The notes under the pieces: generated by a model
Databases searched by the model: none
Seen by the model: only the letters and a program-made list of their open reading frames with translations
What the model was told of the DNA's origin: nothing
Shown here: in pieces, positions 26,137 through 36,100 of the stretch
How positions within the stretch are numbered: position 1 is the stretch's first letter
Layout: each line of letters opens with the position of its first letter
Source of the DNA: Apostichopus japonicus
Lineage: Eukaryota > Echinodermata > Holothuroidea > Aspidochirotida > Stichopodidae
NCBI RefSeq assembly: GCF_037975245.1
Contig: NC_092562.1
Coordinates: forward strand, 3,962,001 to 4,022,000
Direction of reading: 5' to 3'
DNA: 60,000 nt
Position numbers and translations under genes: made by a program

Positions 26137-27889
26137 AATTGTCTTACTCTGCATGGAGAGATAGGTTAGGTCGAGGCCTACACTGTCATTCAGATGCAAG
26201 TTTAGCGTATTGGTGTACCGTATCTATTCCACAACGTTCTTAAACTTATGTTACTTTAGTCACCACAATACCTATTGAAGTTAGCCTTGTATCGATACTA
26301 AACCTACTAACTTATTGTAGGCAGTAAGGCTAAGCCTAACCCTAGTCTTAGTGTTATTGATGCTCAAAACTAGCCTAACCCACTCACTGATATTATATAT
26401 CCACGTTATTGTACAGGCCTAGGCTAGTTAGCTGGATACTTCATCAATACTACTACTAGTATTATTACTAATACTAGGCTAAGGCGAGTACTTAGTAAAT
26501 GTACAATTTTACAAAAGTGCATATCCTAGTCATTTTAACGCAAATGAAGAAACGATAAATGTACTTGGAAAGCTGTGCATAGGTATTTACTTTAAGGCTA
26601 CTGGATCGTCCATCAACCGAAATAATTACGTGTGAAGGTTGATCAACAGCTGAATGGTGTTGCTACTGTCTGTGTGTATTACGACGGGTCACTTCTTGAC
26701 GTTCTTGAAGCAGTTACACTCAAATAGTACACGGTACACATGAACACACAATTACTCATCGATAGAGGACGACGTTACAATTTGTACGTATTCGATGCCA
26801 GCTGTAAAATGTTTGAAAAACAGACAATACCACAAAGATTATTTAATAGACTAAAAAGATATAATTAACAAGATACAACTTTCACATTTGCTATCGAAAT
26901 GTTCCCAAACTGAATGATTTCCTTCTCTTATTAATGTTTACTTGCTACTATTATTTATTTCTGTATTTTAGCTACGCTTTTGAGAAATAAGAATTATCAT
27001 TTAATTCTTGCAACAAGTTAATGACAACCTTAAAATGACAATCTCTCTGTAAGAGTAAGTGATAACTGTGCGTTAAAAAATATACTCTTCCGGGTCAACT
27101 CTGATTACACCACTGATCTACACTAACTGGATAGGCCGCGCGGCTCCGTGTGTGAAGCAGCCGGAAGTGACTCAGCGGCCATGTTGGGATATTCAAAACA
27201 TCACCGCGCGCACATACAGTGCATACTGTATGTTGCTATGTCGGTCGGTGGCCGAGAAGGTGATGCGAAGAGAGGCCAAGGAAGGGAAGTGAATGTCGCA
27301 GAAACAATCCTTATTGATCAAGGAAGTGAAGTTGAACATTTGAACCCCTGAGAAATATGTGTTATGCCAGACTAAAATGGTAAATTTGCCTATTTTCCAT
27401 GCAGGAAAAGATATGGAATGGGTCGTCTGTACAGAGACAATACAAAGTCTATGGGATACGTCGGACTAGGAACTTGAGGGACATCCCTTCCTCCATGGTT
27501 AGGGCCTTTTAATTTCAAGAAAAATGTTAAGCATTTCTTCTAAATTCACTTCAAATTGGGGGAAAGAATTTAATAACTGGACGAGGCTACACCATCCATG
27601 CAACAATTAATGTATCGGTATCTAGTATTGGGGAGGGCAAATATTAAATTTTTAGGTGGCTCGCAGGGTTACAAAAATTGAGTTAATTTCCATCTAGAAA
27701 CAAAAAATGCGAGTTCCATGATAAATATAAAAATTAGGAGGGAAAAATTCCATGTGTTCTCAGGAAAAACTTGTCGCATATGGAGTTTTGCATGAGGCCG
27801 GGGTCTTAAGGCAGTGTCCAGATGTGGAATTCCTTTCAGGAAACCTTAGTGTCCAGTTTGGGGATATGGAATTAACACAATCATCTACA

Positions 27890-28911
27890 GGGTGACAGGA
27901 CAAAATCCCCCCGGACAAAATTCCCCCGGACAAAATCCCCCCAGACAAACCCCCCCCCCGGACAAACCCCCCGAGCCAAAATCCCCCTGGACAAATCCCC
28001 CCAAGCCAAAATCCCCCCAGGACAAAATCCCCCCATGCTATAAAAAATCCCATCAATTCTTTACAAAAATGCGTCATCCCGGTCCCCCGGTCCCCCTGGC
28101 ATCCCCGGTCCCCGGTACCGTCATCCGGTACCATCAACTGGTACTGTCATCCAGTACTTCCACCAGTTCCCCCACCGGTACCCCCACTGGTACTCTCAGT
28201 GGTACTCTCAGTGGTTCCGGGACCAGTACCCCGACCATACCCCAACCGGTACCCTAATAGTTAGCCTGACAGTTACCCCCACCGGTACCCCCACTGGTAC
28301 TCTCAGTGGTACCCGGCCCCACTGGTACTCTCAGTGGTTCCCGGACCAGTACCCGACCAGAACCCCGACCATACCCCAACGGGTACCCTAATAATTAGCC
28401 TGACAGTTACACCCACCGGTACCTCCACCGGTGCCCCCACTGGTACTCTCAGTGGTACCCCCACTGGTACTCTCAATGGCTCCCTGACCAGTACCACGGC
28501 CCGTACCCCGGCCGGTATCCCAACTGGTATCCTGAAAGGCACCCTGACACGTACCCTTACTAGTACTGGTACAATGACCAGTACTTTAACAAGTACCTTG
28601 ACCAGTTACATGAACAGTACCATGACCGGTACCCTCACAGGTACGGAGGTACCCTAACAGGAGCCCTCACAGTTACGCTCACCAGTACCCTCACTGGTAC
28701 CCTGACCAGTCCCCTGACCGGTACCCTAACCAGTGCAATGACCCATGCCTTGACTGTCACACCTGGGCCATCCCTGGTTGTTGCAGGCAGGCTTTGTATG
28801 GGTCAGGGGGATATTGTCTCGGGGGGGGGGGGATCTTGTCTGGGGGGTTTTTGGTTTGGGGGGATTTTGGCCAGGGGATTTTGTCCTGGGGGGGATTTTG
28901 TCCTAGAACCC
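27890..28911. mobile_element. Inner nested TIR element carrying a GGTACC array
   Basis: The direct repeat CATCTACAGG stands at 27882-27891 and 28911-28920. The ends are inverted: GGGTGACAGGACAAAATCC on the left, and the complement GGATTTTGTCCTAGAACCC on the right. About 150 bp of (GGACAAAATCCCCC)-like repeats at 27897-28045 mirrors GGGGATTTTGTCC repeats at 28800-28905. Exact boundaries are ambiguous by 2-3 bases because the repeat overlaps GGGT/ACCC. Confidence 0.78.
28104..28735 (+). repeat. Tandem array of about 15-bp GGTACC/ACCGGT units
   Basis: Degenerate 15-bp units of the type ACC(C/A)GGTACCCTGAC and CACTGGTACTCTCAGTGGT repeat for about 630 bp. A longer block (CCCCCACCGGTACCCCCACT through TAGCCTGACAGTTAC) is repeated at 28167, 28273 and 28411. 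Many units are themselves palindromic. The 15-bp period keeps one frame open over long parts, giving Thr/Gly/Ser-rich repeats; I do not regard this as a gene. Confidence 0.8.
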
Positions 28912-29466
28912 ATCTACAGGTCATTATTTTTGTACACTGTATTCAGTTTTTTTTTTTTTAAAGTAAATGCACACAGACAACTATTTATAGTTCATATGCA
29001 CAGTTATATCTTTGCTGCAACAGCAATTTATTTAGCAGTTCTCCACAATTTCAGTTAAAATCTTCATATTCCTCAGCTTTTTACAGGTTGGTTCCCACAG
29101 TGACATACATGTAAGTAATGCCCTTGTACATACATATAGTAATATATGGACGTGTCGTTGTCATATGCGCGGTGATGTTTTGAATATCCTAACATGGCCG
29201 CTGAACAACTTCCGGTGACTTCACGGCTCGCTATACCGTACGCGCAGCCTATCCAGTTAGTGTAGATCAGTGGATTACACGTACGGGAATTCGCAGTAAA
29301 CTTCATTGCGATTGGTCCAAGATGCTACAAAAGTTATCATGGGTGTGATATAGACAAATCCTACATGATATAAGGTAAGGTGAGGCCGATTTCATTTAAA
29401 CTTACGGCTACTTTTACACTACATTATGTTTGAACGAATCGAAAAATCGCACTAATACTATGCATA

Positions 29467-29692
29467 TTAGATCCTCCTGCAAGCAGGAACTCGCGAAGAT
29501 GCCATCATTGGCTTATCAAAGCCGCAAGCTGACCGAAGTCAGTCTCTTACATTCATATTTTAACGTCCATGATTATGAATTGTTAATTGTCAACAACTCT
29601 GTAACTGGACGACATACATTAATCTGGGAGTGACTCGAGCCGGGGACCTTATGATTGAAATGCATCGGCGTTATACACTGAGCTAACACTCC
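29467..29692 (-). mobile_element. tRNA-derived SINE, copy 2
   Basis: This is the inverted counterpart of 11195-11420. On the minus strand it starts GGAGTGTTAGCTCAGTG, has GGTCCCCGGCTCGAGTCA as B box, carries AGACTGACTTCGGTCAGCTT, and ends CTTGCAGGAGGATCTA. Both copies are about 226 bp. Confidence 0.8.
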
Positions 29693-29767
29693 AAAAATAC
29701 TTTCATGATATGAATGGGATCGGAAATCATTACATTTTGGCTTAAAGTACGTAGTCAGTGTAGGTCC

Positions 29768-30140
29768 CAAATTATAGCACGCTATAATTGCTAGAAATTT
29801 TCAAAAAGTACTTTCCTGGACAACTATACGTAGCACGCTATCATGGAAAAGTTTCTTGAAATTACGTAATCGACCTGCCTAGGTCGTAATATGACCTCTT
29901 TTTACTTATTAGTCTGCAACGCCTGCCACATATTTCTTCTTGTATGAGGGTCTTTGTGTGAACGCTGTAGGATTAACTACACTGTAGACATGAACATTCC
30001 ACACAGTGTTAACACGAAGAGCCAAATGGCGTTAAGAAGCTATGCAGGCTAATTGTAGAGCCTGAGGTCGATTTACGACCGTGGCAGGTCGATCACGTAA
30101 TCACAAAACTTTCCTAGCTATAGCTGCGTGCTATAATTTG
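29768..30140. mobile_element. Small TIR element
   Basis: The left part (CAAATTATAGCACGC, then GAAATTACGTAATCGACCTG and AGGTCGTAA) is repeated inverted at 30060-30140 (TTACGACCGTGGCAGGTCGA, CACGTAATCACAAAACTTTC, GCGTGCTATAATTTG). The arms are about 80-120 bp with indels. No target duplication is recognised. Confidence 0.65.
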
Positions 30141-30185
30141 AGCCAATAAAGCAGATAAAGATCTGCTTTATTGGCTCAAATTATA
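30132..30185. repeat. Perfect 25-bp inverted repeat with 4-nt loop
   Basis: The left arm 30132-30156 (TATAATTTGAGCCAATAAAG...) and right arm 30161-30185 are exact reverse complements around AAAG. It overlaps the right end of the element at 29768-30140 and repeats that element's terminal GGCTCAAATTATA. Confidence 0.9.
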
Positions 30186-31206
30186 CACCATTTCACAATT
30201 TTAATTTTAATTGTATCCGGCCGATGATCTGACCAGACCCATCTACATTATAATTAATCGGCTTCCTTGTCCCTTTTGCAAATTAATTTTTATGGGGCTT
30301 AGATAAAAACTTGTGATATCATTTCCATCAGCTTAGTAAGCTAGCTACCGTGTTTACACACACAATATAATGCACAACACAGAAAAGACTGCAGTATATT
30401 CCATGATCTTAAATGTTTGCATGGAAGTACGGTCATACATATATCACCACTGACGGTGTTGTCTTGCAACCCTCATCTCTCCAATACTACCGAGTGGTGA
30501 TTGCTTAATTATAATGTTTTTCGTCCAATTATTCTTTTCCTGTAATATTCCAAGCATAATAACAAAGTACAAGTTGCGACCAAGTTCATACAAGTTATCC
30601 GTACGTATCCTCTCGCCGAAAGCGGAAGTACATTGTTTACCGTCTCCTAGCAAAATTATCGTCTTGATTGGTCTGGCCTGGTTTTGCAGCGATTACGATT
30701 GGAACCTGTACGTATAAGAGATATAGTGGATTCTAGTTTCTTGAACGTATTGACATTTACACGTATTGACGTTTGTGTGCAATACTGGGAAACACTTGCT
30801 GTATAACCTACAAGTACAAGGCCTAAATTAGTAATAATACAACTGCAAATGTTGAGTAGCCTAGGCCTAAGCTAGTACTACTACCAAGTACCATTAGTTA
30901 CCACTACACCCCTTCCACCATGGGATTAACGCTAAGGCTAGTACTTCCTACATATTAGTACTGTAGGTTAGGCGTACCAATGGCCATTGCCAACAGTTAA
31001 TAAACGACCTAGGCCTAGCCCATCTAAGTTCTTACAATCATAGCTCAAAAAATATATTATGCTGTTGCTTTCAACTGGATATTCAATAGCCTAGTCAAAC
31101 TATCGGGTAAAACAGCCTACCTGAACCAACTAATGTCCGCAATTGATATCACTTCAGTTACATTGAAGAATATTGAAGAACCAACAAGAGACGGCAGGAT
31201 ATAAAC

Positions 31207-31322
31207 ATGGCATCAGAGAGAGATGTGGCCAGGAGCAAAGCAGCCCGGCTCTTGAAAAGACATGGTAGTGCTTCCTCGTTGATGAGTGGAAGTGAGATAG
31301 GCGTCAGATATAAACCCCCTGG
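31207..31322 (+). CDS. DYNLT5: DYNLT5 coding exon 1
   Basis: The ATG at 31207 follows AAAC (A at -3 is missing, but AAC ATG G is acceptable). The exon encodes MASERDVARSKAARLLKRHG onward and ends CCTGG/GTAAAT in phase 2. Confidence 0.85.
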
Positions 31323-32536
31323 GTAAATATGGTTATTACAGTGCTATATTTTATTGACATTTTCATCCAGAAATTTAATGCAGTGTGTGCTTTCTTGATA
31401 TGTTTTCTGCCATATGATTTGCAATGAATAAATCAATGACAGACACAGACATGTACAGTGGCAACTTATGGAGTTCATTGGCTCTGCTGTGCAATGCAAC
31501 TGTGTATTATGTCACCGTTTCTTCAATTTCTGCTACAACGAACTGTGAACATCTGTATTGATATGTCACGCACCTTTACAGTTTGGTCTAACAAACAGTT
31601 CAAGACATATATGTTATGACTAATATGGGACAATTTACTTTTTTTTGCTTAAGACATCCATGAAATAATATCGCCGGCTATTTGCATAAATATACGGTCA
31701 TGCCAAACCATTTTAAATGTGAGAAATTTAGGTGCAAAACTTAAACAAGGGGACATAATGACCTAGTCTTTTCCTAAGTTTAGGATATCGTCTATGGTTT
31801 ATCAAATACTTTTAATCATAGGTCAATAATGAGCACAATCTCTTACATGGACGAGCCGAGGGAATCCAGAATAGAGCCTCCAGTGTCATTCGAACCGACC
31901 TACCAACTTGGACCAGAAAAGCACTTCCCTGTGACTGCTGTGAAAAGTATCTTAAAGGATGTAGTGGGGAGGCATCTAGATAACAGACAGTATGAGCCAG
32001 AGTTCTGTAAAGAGACTACCAAGGCTATATCTGAGGTAATTCTGATTCAGAGTACCTTGAAGGTCCCTGGAATACTTTCCTTTTTTCTCTGACAAATGCT
32101 GACAAATTAACAGCTATTGGTCATTACAGGAATGACAGCAATATAATTCAATTCTTTATCTAATTTGCATAGAATTGCCTAACTGATATTTTTTAAGGAC
32201 GGACTAAAAATTTAGCCTACTGTTAATCTGCACACAATAATAAAAATGTACCAAGACTAAAAAATCTGGCTCTCAAATTCTTGTCCTGCTATTCAGACAT
32301 TTAAATGTTAGAATGAATTTCTTATTATGCAGGATGTGAAGTCTCGGGTGAAACTCATGAAACTCGGCAGATACAAGATAATTTGCTTGGTTCATATCGG
32401 ACAGCTCAAAGATCAAGGTCTCCACGTCACCAGCAGGTGTTTATGGGATGCCGATTCAGACAACTCATCGTCCTTTGAATATCGAAACAGCACCCTCTTT
32501 GCAGTAGCCACTGTCTTTGGCATCTACCATGAGTAA
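31207..32536 (+). CDS. DYNLT5: Tctex1 domain dynein light chain, DYNLT5/TCTEX1D1 type (complete)
   Basis: This is a light chain of the Tctex family, which dimerises on the dynein intermediate chain or acts as a cargo or axonemal adaptor. Exons 31207..31322, 31822..32035 and 32333..32536 join in frame (phases 2 and 0) into 177 residues ending at TAA 32534-32536. DYNLT5 is about the same length (near 179). The N-terminal 40 residues are basic and low complexity (SKAARLLKRHGSASSLMSGS). Then come STISYMDEPRE and YQLGPEKHFPVTAVKSILKD, the hallmark linker and first helix. CKETTKAISEDVKSRVKLM follows, then the core strands RYKIICLVHIGQL, SRCLWDADSDNSSSFEYRNS and LFAVATVFGIYHE at the C-terminus. All donors and acceptors are GT-AG. 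The order and motifs match vertebrate DYNLT5 more closely than DYNLT1/3 or DYNLT2B. It lies head to head with RIC1. Confidence 0.92.
31822..32035 (+). CDS. DYNLT5: DYNLT5 coding exon 2
   Basis: The acceptor is AATCATAG. This 214-nt exon encodes STISYMDEPRE through CKETTKAISE and ends GAG/GTAATT in phase 0. It carries the YQLGP..HFPV motif. Confidence 0.9.
32333..32536 (+). CDS. DYNLT5: DYNLT5 coding exon 3 (stop codon)
   Basis: The acceptor is TTATTATGCAG. The exon encodes DVKSRVKLMKLGRYKIICLV then the C-terminal strands, and ends FGIYHE-TAA. This is the usual Tctex1 C-terminus, without any extension. Confidence 0.92.
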   Translation, partial: DVKSRVKLMKLGRYKIICLVHIGQLKDQGLHVTSRCLWDADSDNSSSFEYRNSTLFAVATVFGIYHE

Positions 32537-32578
32537 CTTCTAAGTTGGCCCTTTTTGATAGCTTCAGTTGGTGTAACT

Positions 32579-33185
32579 TATATATTTTTTATATTTTCGT
32601 GATCTTATTCTTATTCTGCTCGCTTTAACAAAGATGTGATGTGATGTTTGTTATAAATATTTGTGATCTTACAGCAGTTAATGTGCAAGTTATCACCTTG
32701 ATTATCTGGCTATGAAGAATTTGTTGCTAGGATTGACAAGTACAGTTTCCAATATCTGCCGAAAAGAGCGTCAATGTCAATTGCCTAGACAAACTCCAAT
32801 TGGGCTACCATATATATATTTTTTATATTTTTGTGATGTTATTTATTCTGCTTTATTATTGATGTGACGTTTGATATAACCTATGTGTGACCTCTTCGCA
32901 ACTTAAGTAACACTTAATCACCTTGAATCCGTAACCATGAAGAAACTGTACCTAGGAATGATAAGTTTACTTTTAAAATTGCCTTTCAGAAAAGCTCCAC
33001 CGAGAGTAGCATTATATATTTTTGATTTTAATGTGATGTTATTTCTATGTTATTAATACAGATTTGTGATGTGGCATTTGATGTAACCTATATGTGCAAC
33101 TAAGAAACAATTTATCACCTTCATCTTTTGGCAAATGAAGGATTTTGATGTGGGAATCAAAGGTATAGTTTTCAATGTGTGCTGG
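32579..33185 (+). repeat. Degenerate triple tandem repeat in DYNLT5 3' flank
   Basis: Copies begin near 32579, 32811 and 33012, each opening with an AT run followed by GTGATSTTATT. Each continues with TGTGA...(T)TAA, TATCACCTT or AATCACCTT, then a GAAGAA/GAAGGA block. The spacing is 232 and 201 bp. It begins 43 bp after the stop codon, so it probably lies in the 3' UTR. Confidence 0.6.
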
Positions 33186-36100
33186 AAAAAAAATCAACTT
33201 GTGTTAATAGTTTTTGAGGCTTATTTTCTGTGTGCTTGGATACTAGTATTGAATAACATATTATTCTTCATGATTAGAAATAATTAGAATAATGAGAAAT
33301 CATGTCAGGGCTACTCGTTAGCTGTGATTCTGACTAATTGAACTTGTATTCTTGTGAATCATATCTTCATCATGTTCTTAAATGGATTGAAAACAGTTGT
33401 ATGCCGAGGTTTCTCTTTCTTAAAAAGTCTCGGAAAGATCCATTAGCGTGCAAAACATTTGACAATCATATGAACATTAATTTCATCCTATGAAGTTTTT
33501 CAAAGCTCTTGTTATGCCTATTGAACAATTCATATGATAAATTTTGCAAAACTTGCTAGTGTCTTGAAACAGGAATGTTGTTGATTATTGATATTGCATA
33601 AGGTGGTCAAGTTTACACTGCATATGCATGAGCCATTTCTATTTGTTTCATGAACTCTTAAATATTGCAACTCATTAAGCTTAATGATTATTGTGGTTAT
33701 CAATTAGTAAGAATGTGTTGTTTTTTTCAAAGAACTATCATTCTCTGAGGTATTTCGTCAATTTGTGTTTTTTATTGTTTTTTTAATCGTTCATCGTGGT
33801 TTTTTGAGATATGTTCGACTTCACTTTAATAAATTGGCCAAATAATTACATAAGAATGCTAATGATTGGAGGTCAATTCATGTGGTTAATGACGAGACTT
33901 TGTTTCATTTTTGTCTCGGACATTTGCCTAAATTTAACATTTGCCAAAAAATTTTAAAAACAATTTTGGCATGCTTACATATGGGGCCAGCACTGAAGAC
34001 GTTCCATTAAACTTGTTATGACAAGTTTAGGGTAAATACTTTTGTAATTTGACATGCTGTTAGTATTGCCATCCTCTTCAGGAATTTGTTAACACTTAGA
34101 ATGGAAAGTTTGCTCTTGTTGTAGTACGGTTTCTTGGATCTTAAAAACTTACAAAACCGAAATGTGTGCTTATTTCATATTTTAACGACAGCTGATATTG
34201 CTTCTGTGCCTTATGCTTTAGTATTCCTTTATTTATGAGGTGTTTTGTTTTTGTATTAATTTATCAGTATTTTCCTTCCAAATTTAGTTATTAACCTGTC
34301 TATTCAACTCAAATGTTGAGTGCAATACTTTTGCTAACCATCTCAAGCAAATGTTTATTCTTGATTAATTGTTCTTCATTGTAGTGCTCTGATATTTGTG
34401 GGTATTTAGTGATGCTTTTTACACAAAAATCATGACATCACAAATTAATTTTTTTTTCAACATTGGGATATACCATCCAGTTTGTTATCTGCCTTTGGAT
34501 ATCTGTAACCAAAGTAGAACGCATGATTGCCTCCCACATTGTACGGGGGGGGGGGGGGGGGACGATAGAGAGACTTGGGAATGGGAGAGGAGGAGAAGAT
34601 AAAGGGACAGATCCTACCTCCTAGATTCTTCTGGGTCGTAGAGGAACCGCTCTGAGTTGAAGAAACTTCCACACAGTGGATAAGATATTGACAAAGCTAA
34701 GGAGATTGTTCTTGCAAGTTACCAATGTGGCTGTCTGACCAGGGACACAGTCTGTAGAATGTAGGTCTGTTCTCCGGTCTGTTTACTGGTTTGCGCTGGG
34801 TGGTAAGAAATTTGATCTAGTCACCCGCCCTTTGCTTTATTAAAGGACTAAGTATTCCCTTTTCAGCTTCAGCGGGCCGATAGTACTTTAGTAACATAAA
34901 AGTTGTTAGGTTTTTAACTAACCTCAGCAAAGTGTCAGCAGGGGTGGGTAAGGTGGGGGGTGGTGATAAAATCGAATGCAAACCCAAGTACCCAACCATC
35001 TTATTTGTAGAGATGCTTGTGATGAATAGTTGTGCCAGACAGATAAGATTAGCATAACTAAATATCACAGTTTAAGGTTTCTAAGAGTTCTATTTGATGG
35101 CATAGAGGTGGAGTTCTGTCTATTTTGAGAATCCACTTGCTGATCAAGGGAATGAATTGTAGACAGTTTAAGACTACATAAATCTTGAATGCATCATTGA
35201 TTTTGGTCTCCGAATGTGAAACGAAATTTCTCGTTTGAACAATTCAATGTTCTTGAAAGCGCCATCATATTATATCATATTTTTACAGATTGACCTTTGA
35301 GAAATAATAAAGAAGGAATTTGAAGGAAAAGTTAAAACAAAAACAGAATGAATAAAGAAATGAAAGCAATTGCAAAATTATGTTTTTTTTTTATGTATTT
35401 TTTTTTTATATATCATGCTTTCTCCCAACATTTTCAGTTCCGTATTATTCCACAAAAGCCACAAACAAAGCTTGTATCATACTTTGACCATGGAATGAGA
35501 ATACTTCCCATGATTTGACCACTACGTAAACTTACTAATGGATGAGATCACCAAGCCCGATGTACACATTGCATATATACAACCCAAAACACCTTTTTAA
35601 ATAAGTTCAAACAAATATACCACCAATAAACAAAAACAAATATGCATATATAACAAAGAGAAATGAATATACATCAGCTTATAAAATAGAGGAGAAAAAC
35701 AAGGCGACAATAGGACTCACAGTTGGGTCTTGTCTTGTACCCATTTGTTACGTTTATAATGTATAGCTAGCACCATTTTTGCTGGTAAGGATATTGGAAT
35801 GATAGTTAACTTTTGAAGTTGACTTATGAATATTTATAAAGTCGACTTATGAATATTTATGAACTCTCCCTGACAAGAGCCAAATGTCACTACTAACTAC
35901 CCCTGCTGTGATTGCATAACAAATCACAATGGACATCTACAGTGTTACAGTATATTTATGTGTGGGCTTTAGTCTCAAACTGATCTAACACAAATTAACA
36001 AAGCCGAGTTGTAGTTGCAACCTAACCTGCTCGGCCTAACATAATGGACTATAACCAAAAAAAAAATTATTACTCCATCCGAGGTCAAGTATGTCTTGCC

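Larger units (their letters stand above)
27111..29272. mobile_element. 2.2-kb non-autonomous DNA transposon with 8-bp target duplication
   Basis: GATTACAC flanks both sides exactly (27103-27110 and 29273-29280). The ends are long terminal inverted repeats of about 110 bp starting CACTGATCTACACTAACTGG, with the shared inner block CAGCGGCCATGTT.GGATATTC and AAAACATCACCGCGC. An 8-bp duplication suits hAT or P-type transposases. The TIR start CACTG is not a textbook hAT end, so the superfamily is open. A second element is inserted inside (27890-28911). No transposase ORF is seen. Confidence 0.85.
25486..31206. other. Head-to-head spacer between RIC1 and DYNLT5
   Basis: Both genes should have their promoters here, RIC1 near its ATG and DYNLT5 near 31,200. 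About 60 percent of the span is mobile DNA (25863-26136, 27111-29272, 29467-29692, 29768-30185). I see no unequivocal TATA box or CpG island. Confidence 0.5.

Noticed and set aside
27892-28657. Pro-rich and Thr/Gly-rich ORFs (PPGQNSPGQ, TGTLSGT)
   Set aside because: They follow from the GGACAAAATCCCC and 15-bp GGTACC repeats inside a transposon. There is no start context or homology.
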